A stretch of 64,000 nt of DNA from an uncultured Planctomycetaceae bacterium (GTDB lineage Bacteria; Planctomycetota; Planctomycetia; Planctomycetales; Planctomycetaceae). This document shows, piece by piece, positions 1-9,825 of this stretch. The stretch lies in contig CAIQIE010000101.1 in the NCBI GenBank assembly GCA_903871805.1, forward strand, positions 62,001-126,000, read 5' to 3'. A model generated the notes under the pieces. It worked only from the letters and a program-made list of their open reading frames with translations. It did no database searches and was not told where the DNA came from. A program made the position numbers and the translations under genes. Each line of letters opens with the position of its first letter. The stretch's first letter is position 1.

Positions 1-1205
1 CGGCCGCACGGGCTCGAAAATCTGTGATTCTTGTCTGGATGCATGGAGGGCCATCGCAGCTTGATACGTTTGACATGAAGCCCAATGCTCCTGCGGAGTA
101 TCGCGGGGCTTTCAAGCCGATCGCCTCAAGTCTTGCGGGGCTTGATGTCTGCGAACTGCTTCCGGAACAGGCGAAGGTCATGGACAAGTGCACGGTGATC
201 CGCAGTTTTTCGCATGGCAACGGCGATCACTGGGCGGCAGCGCACTGGATGCTGACGGGGCGAACGGGGGCCAACGGTGCGGATCGCATGCCTCGCTATC
301 CCTCGATGGGCGCAGTCGCGGCCCATCTTCTCGGGCCGACGCAGTCAGGTTCCCTCGCCAACGTCAATATGAATGACGGTGGATTTGGTTTCCATGGTGC
401 GGCGTGGCTGGGCGTGAATCACAATCCCTTTCGATACGGTGACTTCAGCTACGGAAATGAAGCTGGCCAGCTGCCAACCGGAGACTATCGCAGCTTTTCG
501 CTGACGGAAGGGTTGTCGGAAGGGCGTCTGATGGACCGGGTTTCTCTGCGGCAGCAGCTGGACAGTCTGAAGCACAGGATCGACAAAAATCGCCTGTTTG
601 ATCAGATGGATGCCGTGGACCATCAGGCAATGGATCTGGTGCTTTCCGGCCGGGTGCGAAAGGCATTTGATGTTTCGGACGAAGATCCAGGATTGCGGGA
701 ACGTTACGGAGCCGGCTGGGGCGAGCAGGCATTGCTGGCTCGTCGGCTGATTGAAGCCGGCGTTCGTTATGTGTCTCTGAATACCGGGTATTTCGACGAC
801 CATTCCAACATCGAGCCAGCGTTGAAAGACAAACTGCCTCGCCACGATAAGTGTGTCGGTGTACTGATTCAGGACCTTGCCGAACGTGGGATGCTGGACG
901 ATACGCTGGTTGTTGTTGCCGGGGAATTTGGTCATACACCTCGGATTAACGGCAATGCGGGTCGAGACCACTGGCCGCAGGCGCAAAGTCTGCTTCTGGC
1001 AGGGGGCGGCTACCGGCATGGACAGGTGATTGGCAGTACGAATGACAAGGCGGAATATCCAACATCGCGTCAGATTGGCGTGGAAGATTTCTGTGCAATT
1101 GTCTATCACGCCATGGGCCTGAAAGTAGATGACTCCATTATGGATCTGTCCGGTCGGCCAACGCATCTGGTCCCCGGCGGGCAGGTTCCTGTGGAACTGC
1201 TTTGA
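1..1205 (+). CDS. DUF1501 domain-containing protein, 5'-truncated by window edge
   Basis: The reading frame is open from the first bases of the window (frame beginning at base 3), so the true start, and presumably a Tat signal peptide, lies upstream. The first visible residues contain the block VILVWMHGGPSQLDTFDMKP, the hallmark N-terminal part of DUF1501, a sulfatase/alkaline-phosphatase-like fold abundant in planctomycetes. Further family blocks are visible: RSFSHGNGDHWAAAHWMLTG, an AGVRYVSLNTGYFDDHSN segment and the C-terminal GEFGHTPRINGNAGRDHW. The family is thought to be exported and is usually encoded next to a DUF1549/DUF1553 protein; that partner would have to lie upstream of the window, because the next gene downstream is a DUF2079 membrane protein. 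The biochemical function of DUF1501 is not established. Family assignment is firm; substrate unknown. Confidence 0.93.
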   Translation, partial: AARARKSVILVWMHGGPSQLDTFDMKPNAPAEYRGAFKPIASSLAGLDVCELLPEQAKVMDKCTVIRSFSHGNGDHWAAAHWMLTGRTGANGADRMPRYPSMGAVAAHLLGPTQSGSLANVNMNDGGFGFHGAAWLGVNHNPFRYGDFSYGNEAGQLPTGDYRSFSLTEGLSEGRLMDRVSLRQQLDSLKHRIDKNRLFDQMDAVDHQAMDLVLSGRVRKAFDVSDEDPGLRERYGAGWGEQALLARRLIEAGVRYVSLNTGYFDDHSNIEPALKDKLPRHDKCVGVLIQDLAERGMLDDTLVVVAGEFGHTPRINGNAGRDHWPQAQSLLLAGGGYRHGQVIGSTNDKAEYPTSRQIGVEDFCAIVYHAMGLKVDDSIMDLSGRPTHLVPGGQVPVELL

Positions 1206-1295
1206 AGGATCTACAGTCTGCGGTCTTGGCAGATGGAATTCTGATAGTGCGGAAGTCTTCCTGTGCTGCGTGGCAACCCTTCCAATTCTTCCGCG

Positions 1296-3434
1296 ATGCC
1301 TGTTGTCATTGTCAGGCTGTGTTTCGCTGTAGCCGCGATCGCATCCGTATTTTGGCTAATGCTGACAGAACCTGTCTGTCAAAGCCAGTTGTGGCCATCG
1401 GATGCCGGTTCAATCGTCGTGGGCTGGCTGGGCGGGACGACGTCCGTTTCGTTTACAGGGGCTCAGGAAATTAACCTGAGCTGGTTTTCTGTATTTCTGC
1501 GAATGACGGCTGCAACGATGGTTGCGAGCGTTTTGCAGACCGTGTTGTTTCGCCATCGTTTCGCAGTCAGTGTCAGCCGTTACGAAAAGTGGCGATCTGT
1601 CGTCTGTCTGACCGAATCAGGGCTCCGAAAATCCAGCGTCTATGCCGTCCTGTGGCTGTTTCTCTGGCTGGTGGCGTCGATTGAGTCTTCCGGCAGACTG
1701 CTGAATTTTCTGATCACGACTGTGCCCCTCAGCTTTGGTGTTGGCATCGCACTGTTTCTGAATGGAGTTCTGGCTTCCGGGGACCTTCGCACAGGTTCCA
1801 GAGTCCTTCAGGGTGGTCGGGCGTCTGCTGAGTCGGACAGTCGCATGCCTGAGTTGAAGACGTGGCAGTTTGCGGTGGTCCTGCTTTGCGCCGTGATCTG
1901 GCAGTTGGTTTCCTTCTGGATGAACGAGCGATTGTATGCAGAATTGCTGGTTCCGCATGGCGATTCCGCGATGTACGAGGAGCATCTGTGGAATGTCTGG
2001 CATGGAAAGGGATTTCGAAGTTATCTGGATCAGGGATTGTTTGTGGGTGAGCATATTCAGGTAATTCACCTGTTGCTGCTGCCGCTGCACATGATCTGGC
2101 CGTCGTATCTGATGATGGAATGGGTGGCATCGGCGTGTCTGGCCGTTTGTGTTGTGCCGATCTACCAGTTGACGTTGGGGAAGTCAGGAAGTTCGTCGGC
2201 GGCCATGTGGCTGTCACTGGCATGGCTGCTGTTTTTTCCGATGCATTATCTGGATATTGCGATTGATTTGAAGACACTGCGTCCATCCTGCTATGGGATG
2301 CCATTTTTGTTTTTTGGAATTGAACTGGCAGAGCGACGACGGACTGTTCCGGCGGGATTTTGTCTGCTGACAGCACTGCTGACTCAGGAAGACTTTGCCT
2401 TGATCACGGGGTCCATTGGTCTGATTTTTTTCCTGAGAGAGTTTCGTTTTGCGGCAGCCGACCGATCAGCGGCGTTTCAACGCTGGTCCACAGGAGTCTT
2501 CCTGTTTTCTGTTGTCTGGGTCCTGCTGGCGGTGCTGGTTGTCATCCCGGCTTTCCGTGGCGGGGAAGTCGTCCATTACAGTCGGTACTTTGGAGATCTT
2601 GGCAGCAGTCCGGGAGAGTTGATTCGGACGGCGCTCAACGAGCCCGGGCGGGTTGCCGGCATGTTCTTCAGCCAGCGAACACTCCTGTATCTGCTTGTGC
2701 TGACACTTCCTGCAGGGCTGCTGCCATGGCGTCGTCCGCTTGTCCTTAGCGCCGGACTGGTGACCTTTGTGATGCTCAGCCTGATACAACTGGGCAATGC
2801 TCCTGCTGGTTTCGAGGGGGCTGCGATTGAGTTACCGCCGGTGCCTTATCATCACTTTCATGCTCCATTGCTTCCGGTGATTTTCTGGGCTGCTGCCAGT
2901 GCCTTAGCCGTTGGAGACGGCCGGAGTGGAACTCTACCGAAGTCGGGGGCGGAAGCTGCTGGCGGCCGTTCAAGGGCGGCAGCGTCCGCTCGATTTGCTT
3001 TTTTCTGTTCGGCAGCGACTGCCCTGACCGGTTCCCTGATGCCCTGCGGAGTAACATTCTGGTCGTCGGAATCGCAGTATGGATGGAAGAACCTGTACGC
3101 GGCGACCGAGCGTGGTGAGCAGTTTGCAAAAGTGCTGAAGCATCTTCCGGTCGGAGCTCGTGTGGCATCCACCGATTACGTGCACACGCGACTGACGCAC
3201 TTTGAACGATCGTATGACTACAGTGATTATCTCCGTGCGGTCAATCAGTACCGCCCCGGAGTTCCGATGGATACCGATTACATTGTGATTGATACATCGC
3301 ACCGCTACAGTCAGATTCATTCACCGGCGGAGGTCAGGGAACTCAGGGAGGAACCCGAGAAATGGGAACGGCTTCCGGACGAGACCGGGGGCATGTTTAT
3401 CGTTCTGAAGCGACGCCACGGGGACGAACATTGA
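1296..3434 (+). CDS. DUF2079 family polytopic membrane protein
   Basis: A protein of about 712 residues with many hydrophobic segments spread over its length, and a typical DUF2079 block around LLFFPMHYLDIAIDLKTLRP, GMPFLFFGIELAERR and LLTQEDFALITG. DUF2079 proteins are predicted glycosyltransferase-C-like membrane proteins of unknown substrate. The ATG at 1296 is preferred over an upstream GTG at 1263, because the first membrane helix (VVIVRLCFAVAAIASVFWLM) follows directly. The N-terminal 200 residues hold at least four helices before the canonical DUF2079 part; the C-terminal about 110 residues are soluble and include a Tyr-rich block near SYDYSDYLRAVNQY. It lies 91 bp downstream of the DUF1501 gene and 68 bp upstream of folK on the same strand, so cotranscription is possible but no functional link is evident. 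Confidence 0.85.
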   Translation: MPVVIVRLCFAVAAIASVFWLMLTEPVCQSQLWPSDAGSIVVGWLGGTTSVSFTGAQEINLSWFSVFLRMTAATMVASVLQTVLFRHRFAVSVSRYEKWRSVVCLTESGLRKSSVYAVLWLFLWLVASIESSGRLLNFLITTVPLSFGVGIALFLNGVLASGDLRTGSRVLQGGRASAESDSRMPELKTWQFAVVLLCAVIWQLVSFWMNERLYAELLVPHGDSAMYEEHLWNVWHGKGFRSYLDQGLFVGEHIQVIHLLLLPLHMIWPSYLMMEWVASACLAVCVVPIYQLTLGKSGSSSAAMWLSLAWLLFFPMHYLDIAIDLKTLRPSCYGMPFLFFGIELAERRRTVPAGFCLLTALLTQEDFALITGSIGLIFFLREFRFAAADRSAAFQRWSTGVFLFSVVWVLLAVLVVIPAFRGGEVVHYSRYFGDLGSSPGELIRTALNEPGRVAGMFFSQRTLLYLLVLTLPAGLLPWRRPLVLSAGLVTFVMLSLIQLGNAPAGFEGAAIELPPVPYHHFHAPLLPVIFWAAASALAVGDGRSGTLPKSGAEAAGGRSRAAASARFAFFCSAATALTGSLMPCGVTFWSSESQYGWKNLYAATERGEQFAKVLKHLPVGARVASTDYVHTRLTHFERSYDYSDYLRAVNQYRPGVPMDTDYIVIDTSHRYSQIHSPAEVRELREEPEKWERLPDETGGMFIVLKRRHGDEH

Positions 3435-3502
3435 CATGAGCGTGCAGCGGACGTGGATTCGAATTTCTGTGACAGGTTGCAGAGTGCGGGGCAGACATCG
3501 AG

Positions 3503-4246
3503 ATGGTTCATTATTTGATCGCCATGGGTGGCAATCTCGGTGCGTCAGCATCCCTGTTTCAGGAAGCGCTGCAGAAGTTGTCAGGTCCGGAAACAGTCCT
3601 GCGGCAGATGAGTCAGGTTTTCAGAACGGCACCTGTGGGGGCCAGCGCGGGGGAGGAGTTTCTGAACGCGGCTGCGATTGTCGCGAGTGAACTCAGTGCC
3701 GCCGATTTGCTGCGATCGATGCAGGCTGTGGAAGACATTCTTGGACGGCAGAGGGCCGTTCGCTGGGGGCCGCGGACGCTGGATCTGGACCTGCTTCTGG
3801 CGGGTGAAACGGTCGTGGAGACTGCGGAACTGATTGTGCCGCATCCCGCACTGTGGTACCGCTCATTTGTGCTGTCCTCTGCCGTGGAAATCGCGGGCGA
3901 CTGGCAGCATCCGCTGTTGGGTTCGCCGTTGAGTGCCCTGCAGGATCGCCTGCAGGAATCACCGATCAAAATTTCCCTTGAGTTTTGCACTTCAGACCTG
4001 GGCAACGACCATGCCGCCGCGGTGTTTGTGGAAGACCTGCGCACGAAAATTCCGGAAATTGCCTGGGGCGGCGATGCTGTAGAAGAAGAGTTCGCTCGAG
4101 TGCAGATTTTTTCGGCCAGTGCTGAGCAACTACCGTATTCGTACCGGATTCCACTGCCACGGACACGAACAATTCCGCTATTTGTTCGTGACTATGCTGA
4201 CGCGATGGTGCAACTGGAGCAGTTGAGTATCGCGATTCGCGGGTAG
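3503..4246 (+). CDS. folK: 2-amino-4-hydroxy-6-hydroxymethyldihydropteridine pyrophosphokinase with C-terminal extension
   Basis: Residues 1-150 are a normal HPPK: the start YLIAMGGNLG, the FRTAPVGASAGEEFLNAA segment and the signature RWGPRTLDLDLLLAG with the catalytic/Mg-binding Asp pair, followed by VPHPALWYRSFVL. HPPK transfers pyrophosphate from ATP to 6-hydroxymethyl-dihydropterin in the cytosolic folate pathway. Bacterial FolK is usually about 160 residues; this one has 247. The extra residues, about 152-247, form a separate predicted soluble domain (ISLEFCTSDLGNDHAAAVFV ... SYRIPLPRTRTIPLFVRDYA) that I do not recognise. No other folate gene is adjacent. Convergent with the M24 peptidase gene, 45 bp apart. 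Confidence 0.92.
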   Translation: MVHYLIAMGGNLGASASLFQEALQKLSGPETVLRQMSQVFRTAPVGASAGEEFLNAAAIVASELSAADLLRSMQAVEDILGRQRAVRWGPRTLDLDLLLAGETVVETAELIVPHPALWYRSFVLSSAVEIAGDWQHPLLGSPLSALQDRLQESPIKISLEFCTSDLGNDHAAAVFVEDLRTKIPEIAWGGDAVEEEFARVQIFSASAEQLPYSYRIPLPRTRTIPLFVRDYADAMVQLEQLSIAIRG

Positions 4247-4291
4247 CACGATTGCAGCAGAACAGTAGAGCTGCCCCTGGAGGTGCGGGAT

Positions 4292-5452
4292 TCAGTTCAT
4301 AGCGAGGCGGTGGTTGCTGAGTCGTTCTGCGCCGGAATCCGTGATCAGGTAGTTATGTTCGAGGCGGATACCCCCACAGCCCTCGATGTAGCAGCCGGGT
4401 TCCAGAGTGATCACGTCACCTGCGATCAATTTATCGGAGCTTTCCGCACCGAGGATGGGAGGCTCCGGATGTTCCATTCCCAGACCATGCCCAGCGTGAT
4501 GAGCCAGCGTCCCGAAGCCGCGTGCTTCCAGAACTCGGGAGGCTGATTTCCAGAGGTCTTTGCAGGGAACACCGGGACGCAGCAGAGATTCCGTGGTCTG
4601 TAGCGCTTCAAGGCAGGCATTGAACTGGCCGGCAGCCCGTGCTGATGGCGATCCTGCGGCGATGGTGTTGGTGAAGTCACAGCGATACCCGTGAATGATC
4701 ACGCTGAAATCAAGAATAAAGAGGTCACCATCCTGAAGGACATAATCGGTTGGCAGTCCACCGACTTTGGGAAGTTTCGGGTGTGTCGCGCGAAAATCTC
4801 CGTATACGATACAGGGCTTTCCGGCGGCCTGTTGAGCGGCTTGCTGGACTGTCAGAAAGATATCGAATTCGGAAACCCCGGGGCGAACAAATTCCAGCGC
4901 CTTTTTATGACCGGCTTCCCCGGCCTTCATGCAGAGTTTCAACAGATCGACTTCATCCGTGTGCTTACGTCGTCGCAGTGAGCGGAGCACATCGCCGAGT
5001 GTCAGGGGTTCGGCATCATCATCTTCGGAAAACTGCCATGCTGCATCTTCAGCGACCATGGCCGCCATCATTTCGGACAGGCCTTCCGGTTCAATAAGTC
5101 CGACACGTCCTTTCCAGATGTTGCTGGCTTCGGCAAGTGCCTGACAGAGAGCCTGATCACGTCCGGTGATTGATTTTCGGTGCGTGTACCAGGGAACAGA
5201 AATCTCGTCATCAGCAAAATACGGCTCAGATGCAGAACGTTTTGTGAAGTTGTCTGTCAATAGGGTTGAGCGACCTTCGCGAGTCAGCAGCAGAAGAGCC
5301 TTCTGGTCCGCAGAAAAGCTCATGGGATTCACTCGAAAATTGCTCAGGTACTGCACATGGCGCACGTCACCAACAAGCAGCCATTCAATCTCTGCTGGAA
5401 TCCGGCTCCATAGCAACTGACGTCTTTGGCGGCACCCTTTTTCAGTGAGCAT
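4292..5452 (-). CDS. M24 family (Xaa-Pro) aminopeptidase
   Basis: About 386 residues in the two-domain layout of aminopeptidase P/prolidase: an N-terminal creatinase-like domain, then a pita-bread catalytic domain. The five metal ligands are visible in order: Asp in LFILDFS and a second Asp 12 residues later in RCDFTNT, His in HHAGHGLGMEHPEPP, Glu in ITLEPGCY and Glu in GIRLEHNYLI. Expected role: removal of N-terminal residues preceding proline, or dipeptide cleavage, in the cytosol. I chose the ATG at 5452 (MLTEKGCRQRR); the frame stays open to 5704, but the extra 84 codons encode a Cys/Arg-rich, non-family sequence. Divergent from the PSD1 gene at 5809. Confidence 0.93.
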   Translation of the reverse strand: MLTEKGCRQRRQLLWSRIPAEIEWLLVGDVRHVQYLSNFRVNPMSFSADQKALLLLTREGRSTLLTDNFTKRSASEPYFADDEISVPWYTHRKSITGRDQALCQALAEASNIWKGRVGLIEPEGLSEMMAAMVAEDAAWQFSEDDDAEPLTLGDVLRSLRRRKHTDEVDLLKLCMKAGEAGHKKALEFVRPGVSEFDIFLTVQQAAQQAAGKPCIVYGDFRATHPKLPKVGGLPTDYVLQDGDLFILDFSVIIHGYRCDFTNTIAAGSPSARAAGQFNACLEALQTTESLLRPGVPCKDLWKSASRVLEARGFGTLAHHAGHGLGMEHPEPPILGAESSDKLIAGDVITLEPGCYIEGCGGIRLEHNYLITDSGAERLSNHRLAMN

Positions 5453-5808
5453 ATGTCGAGGACCCTGCAATATTCGGAATTCTGAACATGAAAACAAAAA
5501 AGCAAAAACAGACGGAGGAATCCCGTCAGTGCGGAGACTGCAAGGCAGGCAAATCCGGCGGTGGTGACAGGCTTGCCACGTCGGCCGTGCACATTTTTGA
5601 AACAGTTCGAGACGACAGCGTAACAGATACCACTGCAGGAAGCATCCGGATTTCCATGGTGAGGGGAAATTCCGGCAGCAGCGAAATCCCCGACGGACTT
5701 CCATTTTTCTACGGAATTCCCGGATGAAGTGACTGTGGCAATGCTGTACAATTACAATCTTCGACCAATGGATTCTGCCAGAATGATTTTTCAGCAGTCG
5801 GTGGTGAT
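5453..5808. other. intergenic region between divergent genes
   Basis: 356 bp separating the M24 peptidase (minus) and the PSD1 protein (plus), so it must contain both promoters. A possible 79-codon frame on the plus strand (5488-5727) starts with a Lys-rich stretch but has no good ribosome binding site and no family resemblance. I see no convincing gene, repeat or terminator here. Confidence 0.5.
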
Positions 5809-8800
5809 ATGAGTCTTCCGCGTCTGATCATCTGCGTTGCCCTGATGGGGCTTATTGACCTGAACGCCCCCCTGCTGGGGCAGGGTATTGATTTCAATCG
5901 GGTGATTCGGCCGATTTTGTCCAACCGATGTATCGCATGTCACGGGCCCGACGATGGAAAGCGAGAGGCGGGACTGCGCCTTGATGATCGGAGCAGCGCC
6001 ACGGCAGAGCTGGAATCCGGTCAGGCGGCAATTACTCCTGGGCAGCCCGAGACCAGCGAAATGATTCGCCGCATCCTGAGTCAGGACGAGGACATTCAAA
6101 TGCCTCCTCCGCATTTTGGAAAGCCTCTGACGCCGGCGGAAATCACCATTCTCCGACAGTGGATTGCCGAAGGGGCTCCTTTTGCAAAGCATTGGTCCTA
6201 TGTAACTCCGGTTCGCCCGGAAGTCCCGCAGGTTGCCGCAGAGTACTCTGCGTGGGTTAAGTCCCCGGTGGATGCATTCGCTCTGCACCAGATGCTGGCC
6301 CACGAGCTGCGGCCGTCAGCGGAAGCTGATGCAGCAACTTTGGTACGTCGAGTCTTTCTGGATCTGATCGGACTGCCGCCTTCAGCCGAAGAAGCCGTGG
6401 AATGGACATCGCGACTTCAGGTGACTTCTGCTGCGGCAGGTGGTGTGCGTGATGAGGTCTGGGCAGAGCTGGTCGATCACCTCATGACCCGTCCGGAATT
6501 TGGAGAGCACTGGGCTCGCAAATGGCTTGATCTGGCACGTTATGCGGACTCATCAGGATACGCTGACGACCCGGCTCGAACAATCTGGCCCTATCGGGAC
6601 TGGGTCATTCGCGCGATTAACAGTGGGATGCCATTTGATCAGTTCACAGTCGAGCAAATTGCGGGGGATCTTTTGCCGAATCCAACGCCGGACCAGATCA
6701 TCGCGACGGCCTTCCATCGGAACACGATGACGAATAACGAAGGTGGCACACAGGACGAAGAGTTCCGCAATGTGGCAGTCGTGGATCGAATCAACACCAC
6801 GATGGCCGTGTGGATGGGCACAACGGTGGCGTGCGCCCAGTGCCATAATCACAAATATGATCCGTTGTCACAGGAAGAGTATTTTCAGCTGTTCGCCATT
6901 TTGAACAATACAGAAGATGCGGATCGCGGGGACGATTCACCGAAGCTGCCCCTGTTCACTGAAGAACAGAAAAAACGCGTGGATTTTCTCAACGGCCGTT
7001 TGGCCGAACTGAACGGTGTGATGGCCACGACTACGGAGGCTATTGCCGCTTCACAGAATCAGTGGGAGCGAAGGCTGCGAGTACAGCCGAACTGGAAAAC
7101 TGTGGTACCGGAGCGAATTCAGCGTGCTGGTGGTGGTGAAGCTCAGATCCAGCCTGACGGAAGCGTCTTTGTTCCGCACGCAACTGATAAGGATCAGTAT
7201 TCCCTTGACATTCCCCTGCAGACACTGACTTCGGGTGTTGGCGGGCAAACGGGGGCGGTGACCGCATTACAGCTGGAAACGCTTCCCTCGGAAAAACTTC
7301 CGGGCGAAGGCGCTGGTCACGGCGGTGGTAACTTTGTCATTACAGAGCTCCGAGCCCAGTGGATTCCGGAAGGCAACGCATCACCATCAGCCCGGTTCAT
7401 TCGAATTCAGATACCGGGGAATGAAAAGATTCTGTCACTTGCAGAAGTTCAGGTGATTTCCGGTGGCACAAATGTTGCGATCAAAGGTACAGCAACGCAA
7501 AGTTCTACAGACTTCGCCGGGCCGGCTGAGTATGCAATTGACGGCAACACTGACGGCGATTTTCAGAAAAAATCCGTCACTCATACTGCGATCTCCGCAG
7601 ATCCCTGGTGGGAACTTGATCTTGGCAGGGAAACACCTGTTGATCGGATTGTCGTGTGGAATCGTCTGGGCGATAACATTCAGACACGACTGTCCAACTT
7701 TCGGATTTCTCTGCTTGGTTCGGATCGCAGTGAAGTTCAGCTGATGAATATCGCGGATCCGCCAAATCCATCGGCTGAGTATGCAGCCAGTGGAACCGTT
7801 GACGTGAAGTTTTCCGCAGCCGTTGCAGACTTCCAGCAGGACGGTTTTCCGGCGGGTGAAGTGATTGATGGCAAAACGGAGACAGAGAATGGCTGGGCGG
7901 TTGGCGGCCGGAGCGGCGAGTCGCACGCATTGACGCTGGTTCCTCAGAACCTGCCGGATCCTGCAAAGGGTGGCACGTTGCGTCTGATCATTGAGCAAAA
8001 TTCACCCTATGCGAACCACCTTTTGGGAAGTTTTCGGATTCGTGTGACGGATCAGGGGGCAGCCATTGAACGAGCCAGTACACCGTCGCAGATTCTTGAA
8101 ATAGCAGACCAGCCTGAGGACCAGCGACCGGCGGAGCAGCAACTGCAGCTGGCGGAATATTATCGACAGCAAGTTGCGCCGGAGCTGGCCGATGTTCGCA
8201 GTGAAATGCAGACCCTGCAACAGGAATCGCAGGGCATGAAACCAGAAGCCTCAGTCCTGGTAATGAAAGAGCTGACGGATGGCAATCGGCGTAAAACTCT
8301 GTTCCAGTTTCGTGGAAATTACCTCGATCGGGGTCATGAAGTTCACGAAGGTTTACCGGCAGTCTTTCCCCCGATTCCGCAGGGAGAGTCCCTGAACCGT
8401 CTGACTTTTGCAAAATGGCTGGTCAGTGATTCCAACCCGCTGACCGGACGTGTGGTATCCAATCGGTACTGGGAAGATCTGTTTGGACGCGGCATCGTGG
8501 CGAGCAGTGAAGAGTTTGGCTCGCAGGGTGATCTCCCGACACATCCGGAGCTGCTGGACTGGCTCTCGCGGGAACTGATGGAATCCGGCTGGAACACCCG
8601 GGCATTGTTAAAAACGATTGTCACGTCCGCGGTGTACAGGCAATCGGCAAAAGTGACAGCACAGAACGGATCGCAGGATCCTGACAACCGCTGGTTGGCG
8701 CGTGGGCCACGCGTACGACTCAGTTCAGAAATGGTCCGTGATCAGGCTCTGGCGGCAGCTGGCCTGCTCAGCAAAAAAATGTACGGCCCCCCTGTAAAGC

Positions 8801-9333
8801 CTCCGCAACCGAATCTGGGGCTTTCGGCGGCCTTTGGAAGTTCCACGGACTGGCAGACCAGCAGCGGTGAGGATCGATACCGACGTGCTGTTTATACGAC
8901 ATGGCGCCGCAGCAATCCGTATCCGTCGATGGCTACATTTGATGCACCAAATCGAGAAGTGTGCACACTGAAACGGAATCGTACCAATACGCCGCTTCAG
9001 GCGCTTGTCACATTGAATGATCCCGTCTACGTCGAAGCCGCTCAGGGATTGGCCAGACGCATGCTGACGCAGCCGGGCAATTCCGAATCACAGATTCGCT
9101 GGGGATTTCGCATCGCACTGCTCAGAGAGCCATCGGCTGCAGAGTTGAAGTCGCTGCAGGAACTGCTGGCCGATACCCTGGCCGGATACCGTCAGGACTC
9201 AGCCGCAGCTATGGCTATGGCCACCGAGCCACTGGGGGCACTGCCGCCGAATATGAAAGTGGAGGAAGCCGCTGCGATGACAGTTGTCAGCAGCATCATT
9301 CTGAATCTGGATGAGATGTTGATGAAGCGATAA
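5809..9333 (+). CDS. PSD1 / DUF1549-DUF1553 protein with cytochrome c head and discoidin-like module
   Basis: 1174 residues. Signal peptide at 1-25, then a planctomycete-type cytochrome c domain (PSCyt1) with the heme motif CIACHG at residues 41-46 and the distal QMPPPHFGKPL block. DUF1549 (PSCyt2) follows at roughly 145-370 with HWARKWLDLARYADSSGYAD and VACAQCHNHKYDPL. A central region about 524-644 looks like a discoidin/F5-8 type C module: ARFIRIQIPG, LAEVQVISGG, WWELDLGRETPVDRIVVWNR. DUF1553 (PSD1) closes the protein (PLTGRVVSNRYWEDLFGRGI ... RRSNPYPSMATFDAPNREVC ... RTNTPLQALVTLND). Such proteins are exported and proposed to act in extracytoplasmic carbohydrate degradation with electron transfer; this is not proven. 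No DUF1501 partner follows it, which is unusual. Confidence 0.93.
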   Translation: MSLPRLIICVALMGLIDLNAPLLGQGIDFNRVIRPILSNRCIACHGPDDGKREAGLRLDDRSSATAELESGQAAITPGQPETSEMIRRILSQDEDIQMPPPHFGKPLTPAEITILRQWIAEGAPFAKHWSYVTPVRPEVPQVAAEYSAWVKSPVDAFALHQMLAHELRPSAEADAATLVRRVFLDLIGLPPSAEEAVEWTSRLQVTSAAAGGVRDEVWAELVDHLMTRPEFGEHWARKWLDLARYADSSGYADDPARTIWPYRDWVIRAINSGMPFDQFTVEQIAGDLLPNPTPDQIIATAFHRNTMTNNEGGTQDEEFRNVAVVDRINTTMAVWMGTTVACAQCHNHKYDPLSQEEYFQLFAILNNTEDADRGDDSPKLPLFTEEQKKRVDFLNGRLAELNGVMATTTEAIAASQNQWERRLRVQPNWKTVVPERIQRAGGGEAQIQPDGSVFVPHATDKDQYSLDIPLQTLTSGVGGQTGAVTALQLETLPSEKLPGEGAGHGGGNFVITELRAQWIPEGNASPSARFIRIQIPGNEKILSLAEVQVISGGTNVAIKGTATQSSTDFAGPAEYAIDGNTDGDFQKKSVTHTAISADPWWELDLGRETPVDRIVVWNRLGDNIQTRLSNFRISLLGSDRSEVQLMNIADPPNPSAEYAASGTVDVKFSAAVADFQQDGFPAGEVIDGKTETENGWAVGGRSGESHALTLVPQNLPDPAKGGTLRLIIEQNSPYANHLLGSFRIRVTDQGAAIERASTPSQILEIADQPEDQRPAEQQLQLAEYYRQQVAPELADVRSEMQTLQQESQGMKPEASVLVMKELTDGNRRKTLFQFRGNYLDRGHEVHEGLPAVFPPIPQGESLNRLTFAKWLVSDSNPLTGRVVSNRYWEDLFGRGIVASSEEFGSQGDLPTHPELLDWLSRELMESGWNTRALLKTIVTSAVYRQSAKVTAQNGSQDPDNRWLARGPRVRLSSEMVRDQALAAAGLLSKKMYGPPVKPPQPNLGLSAAFGSSTDWQTSSGEDRYRRAVYTTWRRSNPYPSMATFDAPNREVCTLKRNRTNTPLQALVTLNDPVYVEAAQGLARRMLTQPGNSESQIRWGFRIALLREPSAAELKSLQELLADTLAGYRQDSAAAMAMATEPLGALPPNMKVEEAAAMTVVSSIILNLDEMLMKR

Positions 9334-9477
9334 TCGGGTGATCATGGACTGAGGGCAGCAGAGGCACGCCATTGCCGCTGCTGTCTTCAATTTTCGGGGC
9401 GGACGTTCCATCGTCCGCATCATATTCCCGGATTGCCGGCCCTGAAGCCGTCTAACGTTGTCTGCAGATTCAGACCA

Positions 9478-9825
9478 TCAATCGCAATGATGATGATGTC
9501 CATGGTGTCGACTATACCCGCCGCCGTAGGACGGCACCGAATAGAATCCCTGGGAATACACAGGCACCGAGTACACCGGGAATTGCGAATAGACCGGCCC
9601 GAAGCCGCTGTATCCATACGGCGAGCCATAACCACCGTAGGACTGGCGCCCAACAGAGCCACGTCCGAACGACCCACTGAATCGATCGCCACCACTTCCA
9701 AAGCTGAAGGACAGTCCCACGTTGGAATGTCTGCGACCACGGTGGTGGTGGTCATCGGCCTTTGAAGCAGTGCAGGTAAGAGCCAGACTGCCGACCAGGA
9801 CGACTGCAATAAGGAACCTTTTCAT
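9478..9825 (-). CDS. small secreted Gly/Tyr/Ser/His-rich protein
   Basis: 115 residues with a clear signal peptide (KRFLIAVVLVGSLALTCTASKA, likely cleaved before DDHHHRG). The mature part is low complexity: a GSGGDRFSGSFGRGSVGR segment, then YGSPYGYSGFGPVYSQFPVY and other Tyr/Pro/Val repeats, ending in a His cluster RHHGHHHHCD. Upstream on the minus strand the sequence GGAG lies about 8 nt before the ATG. No family is recognised; similar Gly/Tyr/His-rich exported peptides are common in planctomycetes. The His clusters at both ends suggest metal binding, and the Tyr repeats suggest a structural or adhesive role; both are inferences. It is convergent with the PSD1 gene. Confidence 0.75.
   Translation of the reverse strand: MKRFLIAVVLVGSLALTCTASKADDHHHRGRRHSNVGLSFSFGSGGDRFSGSFGRGSVGRQSYGGYGSPYGYSGFGPVYSQFPVYSVPVYSQGFYSVPSYGGGYSRHHGHHHHCD

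Noticed and set aside
345..1166. 273-codon open frame on the minus strand
   Set aside because: Lies fully inside the DUF1501 gene on the other strand; composition is that of an antisense shadow and there is no family likeness.
5488..5727. 79-codon plus-strand frame in the M24/PSD1 spacer
   Set aside because: Lys-rich start looks gene-like, but there is no ribosome binding site and the rest has no protein-like pattern; kept only as a note.
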